64,000 nt of DNA from Psychrobacter sp. M13 (GTDB lineage: Bacteria; Pseudomonadota; Gammaproteobacteria; Pseudomonadales; Moraxellaceae), in assembly GCF_030718935.1 (NCBI RefSeq), contig NZ_CP132194.1, positions 1,860,001 to 1,924,000 on the forward strand, in the 5' to 3' direction. Numbering within the stretch: the stretch's first letter is position 1; every line of letters begins with the position of its first letter. The notes under the pieces were generated by a model, which saw only the letters and a list, made by a program, of their open reading frames with translations, ran no database searches and was not told where the DNA came from. Below, piece after piece: positions 1-9,498 of this stretch. The translations under genes and the position numbers were made by a program.

Positions 1-158
1 CACATATCATCGGCAAAGGTAGCCGCTTGTGCTTTTCGGGCGACCCAAAGTATCATCGGCATACCATGGATAGCCAATAGTGGTTTCCCTGGCAGACGCG
101 TGCTGTTAAAGCGAGCAGGAATCACGATATGGGTTTTGACAGGGACAGATGAGGACAT
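1..158 (-). CDS. kdsB: 3-deoxy-manno-octulosonate cytidylyltransferase (KdsB), N-terminal part
   Basis: Partial gene: only the first 52 codons lie in the window, and the rest runs off the left edge. KdsB activates Kdo to CMP-Kdo in the cytoplasm for attachment to lipid A. The translated start contains [15 protein letters not shown], the conserved nucleotide-binding loop of KdsB. The gene starts 11 bases after the lpxK stop on the same strand, so msbA-lpxK-kdsB look like one lipopolysaccharide operon, an order common in gammaproteobacteria. The start is the ATG at 158. Identification is confident despite truncation because the loop motif is diagnostic. Confidence 0.9.
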   Translation of the reverse strand, partial: MSSSVPVKTHIVIPARFNSTRLPGKPLLAIHGMPMILWVARKAQAATFADDM

Positions 159-169
159 AATAGAGCCTT

Positions 170-1330
170 CTAATAAGTAGCGTTTTTTATAGCAATACCT
201 AAACCTTGTAGTTGCCGCTGCAGTTTAGTATAACAGGCGTCTGATAGCTCAGCGCTGACCGGTAATACCCAAAGTCTAGCGACCAGCTCAGCGAGCTCAG
301 CTTTATTGAAACCATCAAACTCAGTTTGTTTATTTTCATCGTTATTTATAGTATCAAACACTTTTGCTAATAGTGCTCGTATTTTTACCGCATCTTTACT
401 AGTAATAATAATAGGATAGTGCTGGTATTGCAGTAAATCAGTGAGCTCAAAATCGTAGTGATCAGGATAAGGATGAGCGCTCACTTTGAACCCTAACCCT
501 TCAAGAGTCGCAAAAAACCGCTGCGGATAGCCAATCCCACTGACCCCGTGTACTTGGCTACCTGCCAAAGGCTTAACACCTGCTGCTTGTGAAGTTACGC
601 ACAAACTATCGGCATCACTAGACCATAAGCTAGGCCATAAAGCTTGCAGGCTATCAGGTTGCAAATGCATAGTTAAACGCTCAGTGGACTGCGAACTATT
701 CGCTGTTGAATGGCTATTAATCTTTTCATGATAGATAACCGTCGCCTTATCTAGTCGTGACATCGGCTCGCGCAAAAACCCTGTCGGCAGTAATTGACCA
801 CTACCAAATCCACGCGCAACATCGACCACTATCCATTCAATATCGCGCTGCAACGCATAGTGCTGTAGCCCATCATCAGCGATAATGAGTTGTAAGTTAG
901 GATGAGCTTGTATGAGCGTGCTTATGGCTTGCTGCCGATTAGGACATACCGCCATCGGTACCCCTGTCATAGAGACAATCAAGCTTGGCTCATCGCCTAC
1001 GACGCTGGGCAAGCTATCGGTAGTCACTAAAGCTGGCATCTGAGCGCTATCGCCGCCATAACCGCGGCTAATCACCCCTACTGGCACCTTATGCTGCTGC
1101 AAATAGTCGACCAAAGCCATAATAAGCGGTGTTTTACCGCTACCACCAACGGTGATGTTACCGATCACCATAATAGGTATAGGCGCACGATAGCTTTTTG
1201 CTAAGCCAAGCTTATAGGCTTGCTGACGTATTGAAATTATCAGACCATATAACCAGCTAACAGGAAGTAGTAGCCATAACCAAAGGGCTTGTCGTTGCCA
1301 TGCTTGAGTGATTTTAGTTTCAAGACTCAT
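170..1330 (-). CDS. lpxK: Tetraacyldisaccharide 4'-kinase (LpxK)
   Basis: Phosphorylates the 4' position of tetraacyldisaccharide-1-phosphate to make lipid IVA at the inner membrane. At 386 residues it is slightly longer than the usual 320-350. A hydrophobic N-terminal anchor (about residues 15-33) is followed by the P-loop [11 protein letters not shown] (57-67). Further conserved blocks are VISRGYGG and IADDGLQH. It lies 54 bases downstream of msbA and 11 bases upstream of kdsB, consistent with co-transcription. The extra length appears to be in C-terminal inserts, one of them around the [12 protein letters not shown] stretch. No strong ribosome-binding site is visible before the ATG. Confidence 0.95.
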   Translation of the reverse strand: MSLETKITQAWQRQALWLWLLLPVSWLYGLIISIRQQAYKLGLAKSYRAPIPIMVIGNITVGGSGKTPLIMALVDYLQQHKVPVGVISRGYGGDSAQMPALVTTDSLPSVVGDEPSLIVSMTGVPMAVCPNRQQAISTLIQAHPNLQLIIADDGLQHYALQRDIEWIVVDVARGFGSGQLLPTGFLREPMSRLDKATVIYHEKINSHSTANSSQSTERLTMHLQPDSLQALWPSLWSSDADSLCVTSQAAGVKPLAGSQVHGVSGIGYPQRFFATLEGLGFKVSAHPYPDHYDFELTDLLQYQHYPIIITSKDAVKIRALLAKVFDTINNDENKQTEFDGFNKAELAELVARLWVLPVSAELSDACYTKLQRQLQGLGIAIKNATY

Positions 1331-1384
1331 AGCTGAATTCTTATTATGCCAGTTAGTTTTTCACCTAGACAATCAATCGCTTCT

Positions 1385-3175
1385 TTATTCAAAGTCACGC
1401 TCATACATTTGGGCATAATAGCTCTTATTGCCTAACAACTCTTTATGAGTACCAATCTCAACAATTCGGCCGCCATCAAGTACCACAATACGATCAGCGG
1501 ACTCAATAGTCGTCAAACGATGGGCTATGACGAGCGTAGTGCGATCCTTCATAACATTATCAAGCGCTTGTTGAATGTAATGCTCAGACTCGTTATCCAA
1601 GGCACTAGTAGCCTCATCTAAGATGAGAATAGGCGCGTCTTTTAATAGAGCACGAGCGATCGATAAGCGCTGACGCTGACCACCTGATAGTTGCAGGCCT
1701 TCGGCACCGATTTCACTTTGATAACCATTAGGCATTTTACTAATAAAGTCATGAGCAAAGGCATCTTTTGCCGCGCGTTCTACTTCAACAGGCGATTTAC
1801 TGGCTAAGCTACCGTAGGCAATGTTATTGAACACCGTGGTATTAAATAACACCACTTGTTGATTGACCATCGCAATCTGCGCGCGCAAGCTATCTAGAGT
1901 AATATCGTCTATATCGAACCCATCCATAGTGATACGCCCTGAGCTGGTGGTCAACGTACGCGTCAATAAATTGACCAGCGACGACTTGCCTGCACCACTA
2001 CGACCGACTAATGCGACAGTCTCACCCGCTTTTATATCTAAGCTAAAGTCTTGCAGAGCAACGGTTGAGTCAGGATAAACCAAATTAACTTGATCAAGGG
2101 TGATCGCGCCAGACAACCCTATATTAATAAGACCGGTATCGACCTCTTCAGGCTCATCAAGCAAAGCAAAAATAGACTCACCAGCGGCAATCCCTTTTTG
2201 CAGCTTTTGGTTGACGTCTGTCAGCGAGCGCACAGGCTTGCTCAGCAGTCCAGCAGCGGCAATATAAGAGATAAATGCACCCGCTGAGATGTTATCAATA
2301 ACCGCAGGGCGCAGTGCTAGCCATACTACGACAGACATCGCCATTGCCATTAATAACTGCACCATTGGCGTATTAATGCTATTGGTTACGACTATTTTCA
2401 TGCCTTGACGCAAGTTCTTTTTGGAGATCTGATCAAATCGCTGGGACTCGTACGCTTGACCACCATAGTTTTTGACCACATGATAACCACTAACCACCTC
2501 ATTAGTGATATGACTCACCTCGCCCATGGTCTCCTGAATCCCTTTTGAGAGCTTAAGATAACGTTTTGAGGCAACACGAATCAGCCATAATATAGGCGGC
2601 AGTACCACAAACAAAATCAAAGTTAAACGCCAATTGCTATATAACAAAAACCCAATCAAGGCTACGACCGTCAAGCCATCACGCAACAAGGTTTTCATTG
2701 AGTCTGTACTGGCAGCAGTGACTTGCTCAACGTCGAATATCAGCTTAGATGAGATCGTCCCTGCAGGATTGGCCAAATAAAATGTGCTGGGTAGACGCAG
2801 CAATTTATTAAATACCTCTACCCGCAGTTGATAGACTAAGTTGCGAGATACGAGCGCGGTATAATAATTCCCCAAAAAGCTACCAACACCGCGCACAAAG
2901 AACAGCATGATAATAATGAGCGGGAATAAATTTTGTTTGGTCTGATCGTTATTATTGATAGCATCAGTGATGTATTGCAACAACTTAGCGATCCAAATCT
3001 CAGTGCCTGCGTTAATAGCAAAGCCGATAACCGTCAATGCAAGCGCCCACCAATAAGGCTTAAGATAACTTAGCAGACGCAGCAAAGTTTTATGCTTAGG
3101 CGGCGTTACAGGCGCGTGCGCTGTCTCATTGCTAGCGGAAGCTTTGGTTATATCAGCTGGTACAGGTTGGCTCAT
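1385..3175 (-). CDS. msbA: Lipid A export ABC transporter, MsbA
   Basis: Half-transporter that flips lipid A-core across the inner membrane. The 596-residue length is typical. The N-terminal membrane domain has about six segments (about residues 40-320). The nucleotide-binding domain shows Walker A GRSGAGKSS (about 391-399), signature LSGGQRQR (about 496) and Walker B ILILDEATSALD (about 516-527), followed by the H-loop in VIAHRLTT. The first 30 residues are a polar extension. A good ribosome-binding site (GAGG) precedes the ATG. It heads the msbA-lpxK-kdsB group. The next gene upstream on this strand (parB) belongs to a different process and is separated by 136 bases. Confidence 0.95.
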   Translation of the reverse strand: MSQPVPADITKASASNETAHAPVTPPKHKTLLRLLSYLKPYWWALALTVIGFAINAGTEIWIAKLLQYITDAINNNDQTKQNLFPLIIIMLFFVRGVGSFLGNYYTALVSRNLVYQLRVEVFNKLLRLPSTFYLANPAGTISSKLIFDVEQVTAASTDSMKTLLRDGLTVVALIGFLLYSNWRLTLILFVVLPPILWLIRVASKRYLKLSKGIQETMGEVSHITNEVVSGYHVVKNYGGQAYESQRFDQISKKNLRQGMKIVVTNSINTPMVQLLMAMAMSVVVWLALRPAVIDNISAGAFISYIAAAGLLSKPVRSLTDVNQKLQKGIAAGESIFALLDEPEEVDTGLINIGLSGAITLDQVNLVYPDSTVALQDFSLDIKAGETVALVGRSGAGKSSLVNLLTRTLTTSSGRITMDGFDIDDITLDSLRAQIAMVNQQVVLFNTTVFNNIAYGSLASKSPVEVERAAKDAFAHDFISKMPNGYQSEIGAEGLQLSGGQRQRLSIARALLKDAPILILDEATSALDNESEHYIQQALDNVMKDRTTLVIAHRLTTIESADRIVVLDGGRIVEIGTHKELLGNKSYYAQMYERDFE

Positions 3176-3296
3176 AAAAGCCTCAGTTTAATGATATTTG
3201 GTGAGTTTTTCACTTATACACTACTGCTCATTCACTATAATGTAGACAGTAGCCAGTGACTTGACATTGAGATTTATAGTGACAATATTGAAAATA

Positions 3297-3314
3297 GTGA
3301 CATTAGTGACATTA
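3297..3314. repeat. 9-bp tandem duplication at the parB stop codon
   Basis: GTGACATTA occurs twice in direct tandem. The second copy contains the parB stop codon (TAA on the minus strand). Further degenerate GTGACA-like copies lie just outside. It is one of several short repeats at gene ends in this window. Confidence 0.6.
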
Positions 3315-4460
3315 GCGCTGTGCTTCTAGCTGTTTGATTAAAGCGGTGAACTGTTCATCATCATGAAAAAATATCTCGACACTGCCTTGACCATCTTTTT
3401 TATGCTTAAGCTTAACTTGTGCCCCTAGCGTATCCGTTAGGCGCTGTACCATCTGCTGGGTATCAAAGCTAGCTACTGCTGTGTTGGGATTGGCTTTAGG
3501 TGCAGGCTGCAAAATAGACTTGACCAGTTTTTCAGCTTCGCGCACCGTCATTGCGCCATCGATGATTTTTTGAGCGATGATAGGCTGCTGCTCAGAGGAT
3601 AATGCCAGTAAGGTTCGCGCATGGCCCATATCTAGAGCACTGGTCGCTAGATGATCTTTGACCGTATCGTGCAGCTGATTGAGACGCAAAAGGTTTGATA
3701 CTGTCGTTCGCGCTTTGCCAACGACTTCAGCAATCATAGCATGACTCATACCAAACTCAGTATGAAAGCGTTGCAAAGCGGCAGCTTGCTCAATGACAGA
3801 TAGATCTTCGCGTTGAATATTCTCTATTAGTGCCAAAGCAATAGCCAGCTCATCAGACAAGGCGCGCTCAATCGCTGGAATCACCGCTTTGCCAGCCATC
3901 TTTGCCGCACGCCAGCGCCGCTCACCTGCGATAATTTCATGGGTCACTTGCGCACTGCTTTTGTCCTCGCTTGCAAGTAATGGTCTGATAACGATAGGCT
4001 GCATTACCCCATGCTGCTCAATTGAGGATGCTAGCTCTGCTAGCGCAGTCTCACTCATATCGCGGCGCGGCTGGTATTTACCTGCCTGCAGATGCAGCAC
4101 ATCGATCTGAATGAGGCTGATTTGATCTTCGCTACTGTTAGCATCAGGATTGGGCTTAGTGCTGATAGCACGTGCTGCACGAGTACGGTTTTTAGTAGTA
4201 GCACCTTCAATATTATCTTTTTCATTAGCAGTAGCTTTTGACCGTTTAGCCTTAGCAGGGATAGCACTTTTAGACCCAGTACTAGTCGCTGATGGTAGAT
4301 CGGTATCTAAAGCCGTTTTGGTCGTGGCAAGGTGATGAACGTCATGATGCGCAACCGTATCATCTTGTAAGGCTGAGGCAGTAATTTGCTTTTCTTTTTT
4401 GATTGAGCCCAACAGAGCATCCAAACCTCGATTGGCAGCTAAGCCTCGTTTTTTCGCCAT
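3312..4460 (-). CDS. parB: Chromosome partitioning protein ParB
   Basis: Sequence-specific, CTP-binding clamp that loads at parS and works with ParA to segregate the chromosome origin. It has 382 residues, longer than the usual 290-300 because of a roughly 110-residue Lys/Thr/Ser-rich N-terminal linker. The ParB nuclease-like domain follows (QAGKYQPRRDM, then EIIAGERRWRAAKMAG, about residues 125-225). After it come the helix-turn-helix region (IEQAAALQRFHTEFGMSHAMIAEVVGKARTTVSNLLRL) and the C-terminal dimerisation domain. A ribosome-binding site (AAAGGAT) precedes the ATG. It follows parA and rsmG on the same strand, the usual origin-proximal order. No parS consensus was seen in the window. 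Confidence 0.95.
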   Translation of the reverse strand: MAKKRGLAANRGLDALLGSIKKEKQITASALQDDTVAHHDVHHLATTKTALDTDLPSATSTGSKSAIPAKAKRSKATANEKDNIEGATTKNRTRAARAISTKPNPDANSSEDQISLIQIDVLHLQAGKYQPRRDMSETALAELASSIEQHGVMQPIVIRPLLASEDKSSAQVTHEIIAGERRWRAAKMAGKAVIPAIERALSDELAIALALIENIQREDLSVIEQAAALQRFHTEFGMSHAMIAEVVGKARTTVSNLLRLNQLHDTVKDHLATSALDMGHARTLLALSSEQQPIIAQKIIDGAMTVREAEKLVKSILQPAPKANPNTAVASFDTQQMVQRLTDTLGAQVKLKHKKDGQGSVEIFFHDDEQFTALIKQLEAQR

Positions 4461-4629
4461 GATTAGCTATCCTTTCATACTGTAATAAAGATAAAAATAA
4501 TAATAAAAGTCAAAATAAGAGCCCTATCATTAGGGTAATGGCTCAATAGTGACTGTAAAATTAAATAATTAAAGTTAAATGCTTAACTAGCGCTTTAAAG
4601 GCTCAGCTAGTGCAAAAGCTTTTTAGGCT

Positions 4630-5427
4630 CTATTTGAGCCGCTCAGCTGATTTTTTTGGGCTTTGTTTAATCACCTCAGCCGCCAGCTGCTGGTAAGCCA
4701 TAGCCCCTTTTGAATTTTTATCAAATTCAAGTACTGGCACCCCATGGGCTGGTGCTTCTGCCAGACGTATATTACGTGGGATATGGGTTTTATACATGAT
4801 ATCGCCAAAGTGTGCTTGTAATTCAGCTGAGACATCATTGGCTAAGGTATTACGTGCATCGAACAAGGTTCTGACCACGCCGCGAATATAAAGCGTAGGG
4901 TTGAGCTCTGTTAAGCGCTCTATAGTCTGCGACAAATCAGCCAAACCTTCAAGCGCATAATACTCGCACTGCATCGGAATAATGACGCTATCGGTTGCAA
5001 TAAGAGCGTTAACCGTCAGTAGGTTCAAGCTTGGCGCACAGTCCATTATGATATAGTCATAAGGTTTATTAACGCTTTGATCAGCTATCAGTACACCCAT
5101 AGCTGCTTTTAATAATTCATGGCTATTGGTTTGACCCATCAAAGTAATATCTAGACCTGCCAGCTCACGATTGGCGCCGATCACATCAAAGCCCGCTGGA
5201 CTCTGAACCGTTGCCGCTGCCAGTGACACGCCATCAAGCAAGACATCAGCTACGGTCAAGTCCAAATCGTTTTTATCCAAACCCGTACCTGAGGTGGCAT
5301 TACCTTGCGGATCTAAGTCAATCAGCAGGACACGCTTGCGCTTAGCCGCTAGGCTTGCCGTCAAATTTACCGCCGTTGTGGTCTTACCCACGCCGCCTTT
5401 TTGATTCGCAATGGCTATGATTTCCAT
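4630..5427 (-). CDS. parA: Chromosome partitioning ATPase ParA (Soj)
   Basis: Deviant Walker ATPase that drives ParB-parS segregation. The deviant Walker A motif KGGVGKTT sits at about residues 10-17, with LLIDLDPQGNAT and IIMDCAPSLNLLT as the following switch motifs. The longest open frame begins at a TTG (5439) and would add MSEC. The ATG at 5427 is preferred because family members begin MEIIAIANQKGG and GAGTGAG lies just upstream as a plausible ribosome-binding site. The product is 265 residues, typical of chromosomal ParA. It is followed by parB after a 169-base gap. Confidence 0.95.
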   Translation of the reverse strand: MEIIAIANQKGGVGKTTTAVNLTASLAAKRKRVLLIDLDPQGNATSGTGLDKNDLDLTVADVLLDGVSLAAATVQSPAGFDVIGANRELAGLDITLMGQTNSHELLKAAMGVLIADQSVNKPYDYIIMDCAPSLNLLTVNALIATDSVIIPMQCEYYALEGLADLSQTIERLTELNPTLYIRGVVRTLFDARNTLANDVSAELQAHFGDIMYKTHIPRNIRLAEAPAHGVPVLEFDKNSKGAMAYQQLAAEVIKQSPKKSAERLK

Positions 5428-5504
5428 ACACTCACTCAATTTGATTAATGTGATACTTTTTATTTATCTATCTATCTAAGTTTTCAGATATTCAGTCGTA
5501 GATT

Positions 5505-5563
5505 GTAGCGGTAAAACTGTAGTGGCTAAAACTCTAATAGTTAAAATTATAGCGGCTAAGCTA
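5505..5563. repeat. Four degenerate 15-bp tandem repeats over the rsmG stop
   Basis: Units read approximately GTAGYGGCTAAAACT (14, 15, 15 and 15 bases). The last unit overlaps the rsmG stop codon and its final sense codons. The array fills the gap between rsmG and parA and may have arisen by slipped duplication of the gene end. Confidence 0.6.
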
Positions 5564-6260
5564 GAGCTTTTTGGGTCAGCTCAATAAGATGACGACTGTC
5601 TTCAAGACGCGGCACCTTTAATTTGATCGTTCTAATCTGCCATTTTTGCTCTAGCGCTTGCAGCTCATCAAGGGTCGGCTCTTTGCCCTTCATCGCACAC
5701 AAATAACCATCGCTCGCCAAACGTGGCTGGGCAGCTGCCACAAAGTCAGTCAAGCTAGCAAAGGCTCTAGAGGTAACTACCTTATACTGCCCCTCATGAG
5801 CTTCAATACGCGCAGCAATAGGCTGTATATTATCCAATCCAAGCTCGCTACTGACCTGTTTAATAAAGCGGATTTTTTTCTGATTACTATCCAGCGCACT
5901 ACACTGGCGCTCAGGCTGGCAAATAGCGATAATAACTGCTGGCAGTCCAGCTCCTGTACCGATATCCAACAAATTCCCAGCGGGTAAATGCGTTATAATA
6001 GCCAAGCAGTCGATCACATGCTTGATAAGTGCCTCTTGTGGATCGGTAATCGCCGTCAAATTATAGGTTTTACTCCATAATAGCAACTGATCTAAATATA
6101 ATAATAGTTTGCGCTGCTGTACCATAGTTAGCGATAAATCGAGCTCCTGTATAGCCTGCACTAAGATAATGGCTAAATCTGGCAACTGCGCGCCAAGCTT
6201 TACGAATCCAGTAGGATCAGCCAGTTGATCACTATTATAGGCAAATTTAGAAGCTGACAT
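5556..6260 (-). CDS. rsmG: 16S rRNA (guanine527-N7)-methyltransferase RsmG
   Basis: SAM-dependent enzyme that methylates G527 of 16S rRNA. The 234 residues include the SAM-binding motif LLDIGTGAGLP (97-107) and the upstream YNLTAITDPQEALIKH signature typical of GidB/RsmG. The C-terminal AFASLTDFVAAAQPRL block is also conserved. It lies directly upstream of parA-parB, its usual neighbours near the replication origin. The N-terminus is about 25 residues longer than in E. coli RsmG. Identification is secure. Confidence 0.95.
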   Translation of the reverse strand: MSASKFAYNSDQLADPTGFVKLGAQLPDLAIILVQAIQELDLSLTMVQQRKLLLYLDQLLLWSKTYNLTAITDPQEALIKHVIDCLAIITHLPAGNLLDIGTGAGLPAVIIAICQPERQCSALDSNQKKIRFIKQVSSELGLDNIQPIAARIEAHEGQYKVVTSRAFASLTDFVAAAQPRLASDGYLCAMKGKEPTLDELQALEQKWQIRTIKLKVPRLEDSRHLIELTQKALA

Positions 6261-6465
6261 ACTGTATATTATCCTGTTGTGGCGCGTGAACCGATTATTT
6301 TATCATGCAGGCTGCCCCTTGAATAGTTGCAGATTGCGTCATTGACCGTCATCTTATACTATCTACACTAATAGTGAAGATTTATTCGATTTTACTGTCC
6401 TTAATACCGCCTATTAACCAGCTTTACCTACTAAGCTTTATAACTTTTGAGATAGTGTACCGCCT

Positions 6466-9360
6466 ATGACTGACCATGATACCGCAATGACTCAAAAGAC
6501 CGTTGTTATTGACTCTTTATCTACCCAAACACCTGCACAGATAAATGATGCAGACGCTAGTGTGCTCCTTGACGACCTCTCTAATGACACTCTTAATAAT
6601 AAAAAAAGCGCTAATAAAAAGTCTACTTCCAAAAATAAAGCTCCAAAAAATAAAGCCGCGAAAGATGCATCGGTAGATGACACGGCAATAGCCGCTGAAT
6701 CAACGCCGCATCCTATTTCGGTACAGATTAATGAGCAATGTTTTATTTCAGCGGAACATCTAAAACGCTATACCCAGCCAAGCCAGCTGCCAACGGACAC
6801 TCGCGTAGCTGATGATTTGGACGTGGGTTTTGGTCAACAGCGGGCTATCAAAGCTTTGCAGACGGCAGTGGATATCAAAGCCAGTGGCTATCATGTGTTT
6901 GCAGCAGGTGAGAACGGCTTGGGTAAACGTACTATTATTAGCCGCTTGCTACGCCGTATCGCAGGCGACGCTCCTACGCCTGATGATTGGGTCTACGTAC
7001 ATAACTTTAGCGATCCGCGTGCGCCGCTGGCGCTGAGCTTACCTAGTGGCCAAGCCTTATTATTAAAGCAGCAAGTCAATAAGGTATGGCAGCAAGCCCA
7101 CAAGCGCCTTAACCAGCGCTTTCGTAGTGATCATTATCAAAATGAGATCGAAGCGATTAAGAACAGCACTCAGCAGCAAGAAGTTTTGGCTTATGACGAG
7201 CTAAGTGCTGAGGGCAAGCAGTATAATTTGGCATTGACGTTTCGAGCTTTTGATAATAAAGCGCTGTTTGTACATCCGAGCCAATTACCAGAGAGTATTG
7301 AAAACACCTCTACTTATACTAAGCATACAGAATCGCCTGATGAGCTTAGGTCTAATAAATCGAATACTCAGTCATCCTCGCATAACACAACCGATCAACA
7401 TGAGCACAGTAATTTTGAACAGAATAGCTTTGAACAAAATAACTTTGCAGAAAACAACTTTGTGCAAAAAAACCACATGCACAAGCGTTTTAGCAAGCTG
7501 ACGATCGTTTTGGAGCAGTTAGAAGACGAAGCTAATAGTGCTATTGAAGCTTTGCATAAAGATATCGCCCAGCGCGCACTTGAGCCACTATTTGCATCAC
7601 TTTATGAACAGTTCGCCGCTAGCCCCTTAGTTATTGACTATTTGCACACTATATTTGACGATATGATTGAGCATGCCGCGCATATTGTTAATGGCGATGA
7701 TGAAGCGTTCGTATCTCCACTCTTGGCTACTACTCCTAGCCGCTATAGCGTGAATGTTATGGTCAGTCATGAGGCTGATAGTGGTGCGCCCGTTATCTTT
7801 GAGGATCTACCGACCCATCTGAATTTACTTGGGCACGTTGAGCAGATCACCCAATTGGGCACAGTGACCACAGATGTCAGTATGATTCGCGCAGGTGCTC
7901 TGCATCGCGCTAATGGTGGTTATCTGATTTTAGAGGCCAGCCACGTTCTTGAGCACCCTTACGCTTGGCAAGGACTAAAACGCGCGCTGCAATCTCGTAA
8001 AATAAAACTGTCTAGCCTTGAGCAAATGCTAACGTTGACAGGCAGCTTATCGTTGGCACCAGCGCCTATTGATTTGGATATAAAGGTAATCTTATTAGGC
8101 GAAGCTGATTTGTATTATGAGCTGCTCGAGCTTGAGCCTGAATTTGATGCAGTCTTTAAGATACGCGCGGACTTTCACGATGATGTCACTCGCACCCACG
8201 CGCATGAGCTAGCACTAGTGGCAAAAATGGCTGATATCATCGACTATGCCGATCTACATCCTTTTGATAGCGAAGCACAAGCGGCATTACTTGAGCATTT
8301 GAGCTTACAAGCTGAAGATCAAAACCGTCTTAGTCTACACAGCGATCGCTTGATTAAATTACTACAAGAGTCCAATCGTCATGCCCGCCTGCAAGAATGT
8401 GAGCTCGTTGATGCCAGTCATGTCACTCAAGCTATCGCTGATATGGATGAACGCTCAGGCTATCTGCGTGATTTATACTGGCAGGAGCTCAAAAACGGTC
8501 AGCAGCTCATCAACACCCAAGGCACGGCTGTCGGACAGGTTAATGCGCTCACGGTAGTCAGCTATGCTGATAGCGAATTTGGCATGCCTGCGCGCTTGAC
8601 TGCTTTGATTCAGCCCAATATCGGTGCAGGTGAGATACTAGATATCGAGCGTGATGTCGATCTAGGCGGTAGCTTACATGCCAAGGGTATGCTGATTATG
8701 ACCAGCTATCTACGCGCCTTATTTAGCCGCCATCATGCGCTAAATTTTAGTGCTTCACTCGCCTTTGAGCAAAGCTACGCTCATATCGACGGCGATAGTG
8801 CGACCGTCAGCGAAGCCTGCGCCCTGCTCTCAGCGCTCGCCGATGTGCCGATCAATCAAGCGCTAGCGATCACCGGCTCCATGAACCAGCTGGGCGAAGT
8901 ACAAGCGGTTGGTGGAATTAATGCCAAGATAGCAGGGTTCTTTGATGCCTGCCGCGAGCAAGGTTTGACAGGTGAGCAAGGGGTTGTCATCCCTATGGCT
9001 AACGTCAAGCAGTTGATGTTACGCGACGATATTATTGAAGCGGTTGATGCGGAGCAGTTTTATATTTATGGCGTCAATACGCTCAGCCAAGCTCTGACGC
9101 TGATGATGGGATTGCCTATTGATATCATGACTAAAAAGGGGCGCTACCGTAAAGAGACGCTCTTTGGTAAAGTCTTACAGCGCTTAATGTTATGGGATGA
9201 AAACCAAGCCGATGCGGCTGATATTGATGATAAAAAAGCGAATAAAGCCAAAAAGAAGGCCAAAGCTAAGCGCAAGGCTAAAAAAAAGCGTAAAGATAAA
9301 GAGTCTGCTTTGAATGACCCTATAAAGGATGAGGACCAACAAGATGCCAATCAACCATAG
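6466..9360 (+). CDS. Lon-like ATP-dependent protease (AAA domain + Lon peptidase)
   Basis: A 964-residue AAA+ protease of the Lon-like type (YcbZ/LonB-related), presumably cytoplasmic. The P-loop GENGLGKRT begins at about residue 148. A sensor-type block GGYLILEASHVLEHPYAW precedes the C-terminal Lon peptidase domain. The Ser-Lys dyad is visible as GDSATVSE (S778) and GGINAKIAGFFD (K821), 43 residues apart as in Lon. Two Lys-rich stretches flank the protein (about 45-65 and the last 45 residues), suggesting nucleic-acid or polyanion contact. A low-complexity, Asn/Gln/Phe-rich insert lies at about 290-335, built partly from a 15-bp tandem repeat. It is not classical Lon, since the Lon N-terminal substrate domain is absent. 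Confidence 0.9.
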   Translation: MTDHDTAMTQKTVVIDSLSTQTPAQINDADASVLLDDLSNDTLNNKKSANKKSTSKNKAPKNKAAKDASVDDTAIAAESTPHPISVQINEQCFISAEHLKRYTQPSQLPTDTRVADDLDVGFGQQRAIKALQTAVDIKASGYHVFAAGENGLGKRTIISRLLRRIAGDAPTPDDWVYVHNFSDPRAPLALSLPSGQALLLKQQVNKVWQQAHKRLNQRFRSDHYQNEIEAIKNSTQQQEVLAYDELSAEGKQYNLALTFRAFDNKALFVHPSQLPESIENTSTYTKHTESPDELRSNKSNTQSSSHNTTDQHEHSNFEQNSFEQNNFAENNFVQKNHMHKRFSKLTIVLEQLEDEANSAIEALHKDIAQRALEPLFASLYEQFAASPLVIDYLHTIFDDMIEHAAHIVNGDDEAFVSPLLATTPSRYSVNVMVSHEADSGAPVIFEDLPTHLNLLGHVEQITQLGTVTTDVSMIRAGALHRANGGYLILEASHVLEHPYAWQGLKRALQSRKIKLSSLEQMLTLTGSLSLAPAPIDLDIKVILLGEADLYYELLELEPEFDAVFKIRADFHDDVTRTHAHELALVAKMADIIDYADLHPFDSEAQAALLEHLSLQAEDQNRLSLHSDRLIKLLQESNRHARLQECELVDASHVTQAIADMDERSGYLRDLYWQELKNGQQLINTQGTAVGQVNALTVVSYADSEFGMPARLTALIQPNIGAGEILDIERDVDLGGSLHAKGMLIMTSYLRALFSRHHALNFSASLAFEQSYAHIDGDSATVSEACALLSALADVPINQALAITGSMNQLGEVQAVGGINAKIAGFFDACREQGLTGEQGVVIPMANVKQLMLRDDIIEAVDAEQFYIYGVNTLSQALTLMMGLPIDIMTKKGRYRKETLFGKVLQRLMLWDENQADAADIDDKKANKAKKKAKAKRKAKKKRKDKESALNDPIKDEDQQDANQP
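7411..7470 (+). repeat. In-frame 15-bp tandem repeat (x4) inside the Lon-like gene
   Basis: Four 15-bp units encode the pentapeptides NFEQN, SFEQN, NFAEN and NFVQK (residues 316-335). The period keeps the frame, so copy-number change would only lengthen or shorten a polar loop of the protease. Confidence 0.75.
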
Positions 9361-9498
9361 AGCAATGTTAGTATTAAAATCTACGGTCGCAAGATTTCAT
9401 CTAACAAACCTAGACGCTACTAATTTTTTCTGCGATGATAATTCATTAGCGATATAAACCAAATAGCTTTAAGACTGACTGATAAAGGTAATTCCTCC

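Noticed and set aside
3312..6260. Expected parS sites and oriC near rsmG-parAB
   Set aside because: No 16-bp parS-like palindrome and no DnaA-box cluster were found in the window.
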